Assembly: GCA_001311805.1 (NCBI GenBank)
Contig: BBCA01000046.1
Coordinates: forward strand, 1-23,167
Direction: 5' to 3'
From: Lentibacillus juripiscarius JCM 12147
Lineage (GTDB): Bacteria > Bacillota > Bacilli > Bacillales_D > Amphibacillaceae
Length of the DNA: 23,167 nucleotides
The position numbers and the translations under genes are program-made. Positions 18,493 through 23,167 of the stretch are shown piece after piece (the stretch's first letter is position 1; each line of letters opens with the position of its first letter). The notes under the pieces are model-generated. The model had not been told where the DNA came from, made no database searches, and saw only the letters and a program-made list of their open reading frames with translations.

Positions 18493-18530
18493 AGCGTACT
18501 AAATCACATAAAATTTAGTACGCTATTTTT
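18493..18530 (+). terminator. Strong Rho-independent terminator
   Basis: AGCGTACTAAAT (18493-18504) and ATTTAGTACGCT (18513-18524) form a perfect 12-bp stem with an 8-nt loop, followed by ATTTTTTATTTT. It closes the rnhC side and separates it from the accessory genes. Confidence 0.9.
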
Positions 18531-18558
18531 TATTTTAACCAGGTATTCTGAATATTTA

Positions 18559-18567
18559 TGTTAAAAT
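18559..18567 (+). promoter_or_regulatory. Candidate extended -10 for the DUF6366 gene
   Basis: TGTTAAAAT (TGn-TAAAAT), directly downstream of the strong terminator and about 70 bp before the start codon. No good -35 is visible. Confidence 0.35.
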
Positions 18568-18636
18568 AAATCTAAAGATTGTAATGAAAAGGTCTTAAAG
18601 AAACGTATCAACATTCTTTATGGAAAGGGGCTTGAA

Positions 18637-18852
18637 ATGGACAAAGACAAAGAAATACCTGAAGAAAGAAGGGAGAGACTGAGACAACAAGAATGGAAAA
18701 ACAACCCAACTGGAAATTTGAATGATTCACTAAATAGAGGTTCTAATGGAAGTCTTGTTGATTTAGTAGGAAGTTTAGGGTGGAAAGGCACTGGAATACT
18801 GATTCTAATAATAATATTTGGATTTATAATTTATGCCTTATTCCTCCGTTAA
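18637..18852 (+). CDS. DUF6366-type small membrane protein
   Basis: An intact 71-residue protein of unknown function. The N-terminal half is charged and polar (MDKDKEIPEERRERLRQQEW, then NNPTGNLNDSLNR). The C-terminus is one transmembrane helix, GTGILILIIIFGFIIYALFL, ending in Arg. The pattern PEERRERLRQ, NNPTGNLNDS and LVGSLGWKGTG resembles, from memory, the DUF6366 family of Bacillaceae; this was not checked by search. ATG 18637 has AAAGGGG at about 7 nt. It stands alone after a strong terminator and is the first gene of the accessory segment. Confidence 0.75.
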   Translation: MDKDKEIPEERRERLRQQEWKNNPTGNLNDSLNRGSNGSLVDLVGSLGWKGTGILILIIIFGFIIYALFLR

Positions 18853-18888
18853 AGACGCTTTAGCATAATAACAAAAAGTAAAATTGGT

Positions 18889-18916
18889 CTTCCGCAAACG
18901 GGCCATATTGTGGAAG
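18889..18916. repeat. Accessory-region palindromic repeat, copy A
   Basis: CTTCCGCAA and TTGTGGAAG form a 9-bp stem (one G-T pair) around ACGGGCCATA. It is the best-paired of five related copies and lies 36 bp after the DUF6366 gene and 49 bp before merA. Confidence 0.6.
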
Positions 18917-18965
18917 AAATTTACCCCGAATGACCTTTATTTTCTAAACAGAAAGAGGGATTCAA

Positions 18966-20602
18966 ATGACCGTCAATCAATATAAATTACCCGTGCAAGG
19001 CATGACTTGCACGGGTTGTGAAGAACATGTAACCGAAGCGTTGGAACAAGCCGGTGCCAAAAATGTGTCAGCTAATTTTCGGCGCGGCGAGGCGATTTTC
19101 AATTAAGCGAGGACTGGATCGACCAAGCAAAGCAAAACATTGAGGAGACTGGCTATCACCCCGATGAAGAAGAAATTCAAACTACTGGCAGCTTTGTGGC
19201 ATTCGATCGAGATGGCGATTATGACCTTCTGATTGTCGGGTCAGGTGGTGCGGCCTTTTCAGCCGCAATCAAAGCGAGCGAAAACGGCGCCAAAGTGGCA
19301 TGGTGGAACGTGGCACGGTTGGGGGGACCTGCGTCAACATCGGTTGTGTCCCATCAAAAACCATGCTTCGTGCCGGTGACATCAATGGATTGGCACAGAA
19401 CCATCCATTTAACGGATTACAAACAGGTGCTGGTGGTGTTAACCTTGCGAAATTGACCGAGCAAAAAGATGAATTGGTCAGTCAAATGCGTCAGGAAAAA
19501 TATATCAATCTGATCGACGAATATGGATTTGATTTGATTCGTGGTGAAGCCTCGTTTGTTGATGAAAAAACGATTCAAGTGAATGGAGAGCACATCACAG
19601 CCAAAAGCTTTTTAATTGCAACGGGGGCAAATCCGGCCGTTCCAGATATTCCGGGATTGAAGGACGTCGATTATTTAACGAGCACGACAGCCCTTGAATT
19701 GAAAGAAGTACCAAAACGCCTTGCCGTGATCGGTTCCGGGTACATCGCCGCGGAATTGGGCCAATGTTTCACAATTTCGGAACAGACGTGACGCTCATGC
19801 AGCGAAGTGAGCGTTTGTTTAAAACGTACGAGCCGGAGGTTTCCGACGCCATCGATGAAGCTTTAAGGGAGCAGGGGATCAACCTGATCACTGGGGTTAC
19901 CTATCAAAAAGTCGAGCAAAACGGTGATACCAAAAGCGTGACGATTGAAGTGAATGGCGAAAAACAAGTTATTGAAGCGATCAGATATTGGTGGCAACAG
20001 GCAGAAAGCCAAACACAGAGAGCCTAAATCTGGAAGCAGCCAGTGTGAAAACAGGCAAAAAGGGGAAGTGCTTACCAACGAATTTTGCAAACGACTAATG
20101 ACCGCATTTATGCCGCAGGGGATGTGACACTCGGTTCACAATTCGTGTATGTTGCGGCGTATGAAGGGGGTATTGTCGCGGACAATGCACTCGGTGTGAC
20201 CAAACGGAAAATCGATCTTCGATTTGTGCCCGGGGTGACTTTCACGAACCCGTCGATCGCGACGGTTGGCCTGACCGAGCAACAAGCCAAAGCAAAAGGT
20301 TACGACGTGAAACGTCGGTTCTGCCGTTGGACGCTGTGCCGAGGGCATTGGTTAATCAGGAAACAACCGGTGTCTATAAACTTATCGTGGATGGTCAAAC
20401 TCGGAAATTAATCGGTGCCCATATCGTCAGTGAAAATGCCGGGGATGTTATTTATACAGCGACGTTGGCGGTGCAATTCGGATTGACCATTGATGACCTT
20501 ACGAATAGCTTTGCGCCTTATTTAACCATGGCTGAAGGTTTGAAACTCGCAGCCTTGACTTTTGATAAGGACGTTTCTAAATTATCTTGTTGTGCAGGTT
20601 AA
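18966..20602 (+). CDS. merA: Mercury(II) reductase with fused N-terminal heavy-metal domain (about seven frameshifts)
   Basis: Reduces Hg(II) to volatile Hg(0) with NADPH. An N-terminal HMA domain carries the metal motif [10 protein letters not shown] (about residues 12-21). The flavoprotein core has the FAD fold [18 protein letters not shown], the redox-active disulfide [13 protein letters not shown], the NADPH-site fold [15 protein letters not shown] and [13 protein letters not shown]. The dimerisation domain contains [18 protein letters not shown] and the diagnostic vicinal cysteines in LSCCAG at the C-terminus. All catalytic residues are present, so it is distinct from lipoamide dehydrogenase. 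Breaks near 19095, 19303, 19763, 19980, 20070, 20083 and 20311 are single missing bases; restoring seven gives 547 aa. ATG 18966 follows AGAGGG. No merR, merT or merP is adjacent, and no clear promoter was found. Confidence 0.93.
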
Positions 20603-20606
20603 TTGA

Positions 20607-20640
20607 GCTTCCTCAAACGGGCGCGAACACGGAATAAGAA
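20607..20640. repeat. Accessory-region repeat, copy B
   Basis: GCTTCCTCAAACGGGCGCG followed by AACACGGAATAAGAA. It shares the core CAAACGGGCGC and the GGAATAAG end with the other copies. Pairing is weak here (TTCC/GGAA). It starts 5 bp after the merA stop. Confidence 0.55.
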
Positions 20641-20712
20641 CGGTGCCTAAAGTGGCATTATTGGACCATTTTCTTGAATAAGAATATATTTTTTGAAAGA
20701 AGGTTAGAGATT

Positions 20713-21049
20713 TTGGTTATGAATGCTCTTTTAAGAGGTGGAATACCATTCATCATTATGAGCGGTATTGCTTTATTACTTTATTTTCAAGGAAAGTACT
20801 CGGATGCTAAAGGTACATTTGTTGCAAGCCTGATCGCTTTTTGTCGGCGCTGCATCCATTATTTATAACATAGAGCATTGGAGTTTGATTAAACGAAGCG
20901 GTGTCCATTTTATAATAATGCTTATAACAATTTATCCTATCCTTTTATTAAGTGGTTGGTTTACGATTGCATCTGTATTTGACGCTGTTTAAAATTTTAT
21001 TCTTTTTGCTTTTGTTGGCATAATTTTATGGTCCTTATTTTTATATTAG
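20713..21049 (+). CDS. DUF3021-like membrane protein (frameshifted)
   Basis: A small protein with about four transmembrane helices and unknown function. It reads MNALLRGGIPFIIMSGIALL, LYFQGKYSDAKGTFVASLIA, then after removing one T near 20839, FVGAASIIYNIEHWSLIKRS and GVHFIIMLITIYPILLLSGW. The K-G-T-F-x-A-S-L-I and IEHWSL-x-K patterns fit DUF3021, usually found beside LytTR regulators; none is seen here. The frame meets TAA at 20990 after FDAV. A plus-one/minus-one repair would continue as LKFILFAFVGIILWSLFLY to 21049, about 111 aa, which I favour. TTG 20713 is 9 nt from AAGAAGG; ATG 20719 is the alternative start. Confidence 0.6.
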
Positions 21050-21057
21050 CCAGAATT

Positions 21058-21116
21058 TTTTCTTGGTAAATAATTAAGTGTATACCACAATCGGGTGCCT
21101 ATCTGGAATAAGGATG
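21058..21116. repeat. Accessory-region composite repeat, copy C
   Basis: TTTTCTTGGTAAATA (21058-21072) is identical to 23120-23134. It is followed after 12 nt by the palindromic core ACCACAATCGGGTGCC and TATCTGGAATAAGG. The order and spacing match the copy at the right window edge. It lies 8 bp after the DUF3021-like gene. Confidence 0.55.
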
Positions 21117-21175
21117 GGCTTGTTACTTTGCGGAAATGGGGCAGGTAATTAAACGAAATTTCTAGGAGATGAAAA

Positions 21176-22239
21176 GTGAAGATTATTATTATAGGTTTAG
21201 CAATATTATTAACACTAACAATCGTGTTTGTTATTTCAGGAATTGCCTTGAATAAGCATAATATGAAGAAAGATAAATATGACCTATTAAATTACTTTAA
21301 AAAACATAAAGGTTCATTATCTATTACGCTTAAAGAAGATGGTCAAGATACGCTAGCTATAAACTCTGATAAAAAGTTTCCGTTAGCGAGTACCTTGAAA
21401 ATAATAATAGCATTTAATTTTGTTAAGAGTGCAATGAGTAACAAAATCTCCATTACTGACAAGGTAAAATTAAAAGAACTTGATAAATATTACATTCAAG
21501 ATACAGATGGAGGCGCTCATCCTAACTGGAAAAGGTCTATAAACTATCCGACTGAAGTATCTTTATTAGAAATAGCTAAAGGAATGATGCAATTCAGTTC
21601 TAATGCCTGTACGGATTTTCTAATAAATAAATCGGAGTAGACGTTATTAACGAAAGTATCGAAGTGCTCCAGCTAAATCACGATAAAATAAGTTATTTAA
21701 CACCACCTGTCATAATGCCGGGATATTTATCAAATAAACGGAAGCTAGCTATAAATAAGATAAATGCAATGAATGGGCAATCGTACGAAGAATTATCGAA
21801 TGAATTATTTGAAAAAATGAAAGATGATGAAAGTGATTATCTTAAAGAAAAACGTCTAAAATGCTGGATCAGAAAAACGCAACTTTTAATCACTAAAAAA
21901 TGGCTTTTTCATCGACCAAGCAATATGCTGACCTAATGCTTAGGTTGGGAAAGGAACTCTTAACCAAAAAGGAAAAAGACTTATTTAGCGAAATATTAAT
22001 AGGTAAAACGTCAAAAATGGCCAGGATGACTATTTTTGGTACAAGGGTGGAGCTACACCATATGTAATAACTTCTGCCTTATATAAAGAATCTCAAGATA
22101 CCACGATATCGGTTTCTCTGTTTATCGAGGATGACAAAGGTGGAGAATTGTATTGGATAGGAAATATATTCAATGACTTTGTTGTAAGTGTTGCCACAGA
22201 TACGGAGTTTAGAAAAAAGTAAAGGAATTAGCAAGTTAA
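21176..22239 (+). CDS. Membrane-anchored serine hydrolase, class A beta-lactamase-like fold (frameshifted)
   Basis: The N-terminus MKIIIIGLAILLTLTIVFVI is a signal anchor, so the catalytic domain should face outside. Active-site candidates are Ser72/Lys75 in PLASTLKIIIAF (SxxK), S141-S-N143 in MQFSSNACTDFL (SxN) and KGG in WYKGGATPYVITSA (third motif). No obvious omega-loop Glu was found, so beta-lactam hydrolysis cannot be claimed. Breaks near 21634, 21862, 21875, 21900, 22016 and 22219 are single A changes. Repair gives 355 aa ending KKVKELAS at 22239; without the last repair it ends at 22222. GTG 21176 follows AGGAGAT at about 7 nt. The coding DNA is clearly more AT-rich than the core genes, which suggests transfer. 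Confidence 0.75.
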
Positions 22240-22244
22240 AGTAT

Positions 22245-22280
22245 TACACAAACGGGCGCACTTGCGGAATAAAGGGCAAT
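22245..22280. repeat. Accessory-region repeat, copy D
   Basis: TACACAAACGGGCGCA followed by CTTGCGGAATAAAGGGC. The core CAA-ACGGGCGCAC-TTG pairs, and the outer TATT/AATA extends it with mismatches. It starts 6 bp after the serine hydrolase stop. Confidence 0.55.
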
Positions 22281-22318
22281 TTAAGCAGTGAATTATCTGA
22301 AATAATCAATCCGTTTAA

Positions 22319-22347
22319 TTGAGAATTGTTATCAATTATTGTATATT
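22319..22347 (+). promoter_or_regulatory. Promoter of the flavin reductase gene with overlapping Fur-box-like operator
   Basis: TTGAGA (22319-22324), a 17-bp spacer and TATATT (22342-22347) form a good sigma-A promoter. Overlapping its -35 and spacer, TGAGAAT-T-GTTATCA (22320-22334) matches 12 of 14 defined positions of the B. subtilis 7-1-7 Fur box TGATAAT-n-ATTATCA. The palindrome extends outward (AATTGA/TCAATT). This predicts iron-responsive repression. Confidence 0.6.
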
Positions 22348-22389
22348 AGATAGTAAACGATACAGATAATTGAGTAAGGAGAATATATA

Positions 22390-23106
22390 ATGCAAATATA
22401 CTGGACTAAAATAAATAAGATTATTGAAGAAGCACCTGAGGTTAAAACGTACCTGCTCGACTGTCCGGAAGACTTTACATGGGAAGAAGGTTCCCACACC
22501 CACTTCGCACTGGAAGGTTTTAATGCCGGAGATAAACCAAACCGTAGCCTGATTCGCCACATGTCAATTTCTACCTTACCGCACGAAAATTCAATTGGTA
22601 TCACAACACGCATCAGAGAGCAGTGCTCTGAGTTTAAAACGATCTTAAGAAATCTTGAGATCGGCAATGAAGTTGCAATATTTAAAACCCATTCGAATGT
22701 ACCGCTTAAAAGAGAAGACAAAAATGTTTACCTGTTGTCATCAGGTGTCGGCCTAGCAACTTTCAGACCGCTTGTACTTGATTATTTCCAACGTGCTGAC
22801 AACGTCAATCAAATTCATTCCCTGAACATCGATTCATCAAAAGAGTTCTTATTCACTAATATTTTTGAATCCGCACCTGACAAGAAGTTCACATCACGGT
22901 TTGTCGATAACCGTAAAGATTACTATGAAGAAGTGAAACATCTTGCTACAGATAGGGATGGACTCTTCTACGTTGTCGGCAGCGACGAATTCCTCGTGCA
23001 GAACATTGAAGTACTGCGTGAGCAGGGCATCAAGCCGGAACAGATTATTCTCGACAAGCATGAACAAGAACTGCCTCAGTTTTTATCATTTGATTTGTTA
23101 ATTTAA
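22390..23106 (+). CDS. FAD-binding ferredoxin-NADP-reductase-like oxidoreductase
   Basis: An intact 238-residue flavoprotein with no added ferredoxin or globin domain. The N-terminal FAD-binding barrel contains WEEGSHTHFALEGF and NRSLIRHMSISTLPHE, where RHMS stands in the place of the family's RxYS flavin motif. The NAD(P) domain begins with VYLLSSGVGLATFRPLVLDY (GxGxxxFRP, compare GIGLTPF) and ends with FYVVGSDEFLVQNIEVLREQ, corresponding to the YxCGP-like motif. It probably transfers electrons from NAD(P)H to a small partner. The Fur-like promoter suggests iron acquisition or heme/siderophore iron release, which is inference. ATG 22390 has AAGGAG at about 7 nt. It is free of frameshifts. 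Confidence 0.75.
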   Translation: MQIYWTKINKIIEEAPEVKTYLLDCPEDFTWEEGSHTHFALEGFNAGDKPNRSLIRHMSISTLPHENSIGITTRIREQCSEFKTILRNLEIGNEVAIFKTHSNVPLKREDKNVYLLSSGVGLATFRPLVLDYFQRADNVNQIHSLNIDSSKEFLFTNIFESAPDKKFTSRFVDNRKDYYEEVKHLATDRDGLFYVVGSDEFLVQNIEVLREQGIKPEQIILDKHEQELPQFLSFDLLI

Positions 23107-23119
23107 GCGAGACAAAGTA

Positions 23120-23167
23120 TTTTCTTGGTAAATACTAAATAGATGTTCCATTAAAGGGCGCAAGAAC
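23120..23167. repeat. Accessory-region composite repeat, copy E (cut by window edge)
   Basis: TTTTCTTGGTAAATA at 23120-23134, then CCATTAAAGGGCGCAAGAAC to the window end. It has the same module order as copy C and lies 13 bp after the flavin reductase gene. No other feature is seen in 23107-23167. Confidence 0.5.

Noticed and set aside
18966..20602. merA as a genuine pseudogene
   Set aside because: All breaks are single missing bases, the repaired length is divisible by three, and every catalytic motif is intact. The same error pattern affects essential neighbours.
18889..23167. Repeats as integron attC sites
   Set aside because: I saw no GTTRRRY/RYYYAAC core pairs and no integrase gene in the window; only the cassette-like layout is similar.
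1..23167. CRISPR array, rRNA, tRNA or full insertion sequence
   Set aside because: No regularly spaced direct repeats, no cloverleaf-like or rRNA-like stretch and no transposase frame were recognised on either strand.

Overview
The window looks like a chromosomal segment from a Bacillaceae bacterium. The gene order follows the Bacillus subtilis block lcfA-fadR-fadB-etfB-etfA-trxA-uvrC-yslB-sdhCAB, with rnhC/zapA/cvpA/polX/mutS2/yshE on the other side. Intergenic repeat families and protein flavour suggest a halophilic relative such as Virgibacillus, Lentibacillus or Oceanobacillus; the genus is inference. No rRNA, tRNA or CRISPR array was recognised.

Layout, left to right. 1-3230 is the succinate dehydrogenase operon sdhCAB on the minus strand, closed by a terminator at the left edge. 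A divergent promoter region follows, then yslB on the plus strand, convergent with uvrC. Next, on the minus strand, come uvrC, trxA, etfA, etfB, fadB, fadR and lcfA: a fatty-acid beta-oxidation cluster. A near-perfect FadR operator sits just downstream of the promoter in front of fadR. Then come a tiny membrane-protein ORF, yshE (DUF350), mutS2, a 167-bp MITE-like element, polX, a cvpA-family gene and zapA. rnhC is divergent, on the plus strand.

From about 18.3 kb the character changes. There are five plus-strand accessory genes: a DUF6366-type small protein, a stand-alone mercuric reductase with a fused heavy-metal domain, a DUF3021-like membrane protein, a membrane-anchored serine hydrolase related to class A beta-lactamases, and a ferredoxin-reductase-like flavoprotein under a Fur-box-like promoter. 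Each of the five is followed by a copy of the same short imperfect-palindrome repeat, which gives the region a cassette-like look.

Most long genes are interrupted by single-base indels, mostly in homopolymers and in both directions. Correcting them restores family-typical lengths (etfA 323 aa, etfB 257, fadB 257, merA 547, rnhC 310). I read these as uncorrected sequencing errors, not decay. Affected genes are therefore annotated as full-length CDS, with the breaks described and exact corrected reading frames inferred.
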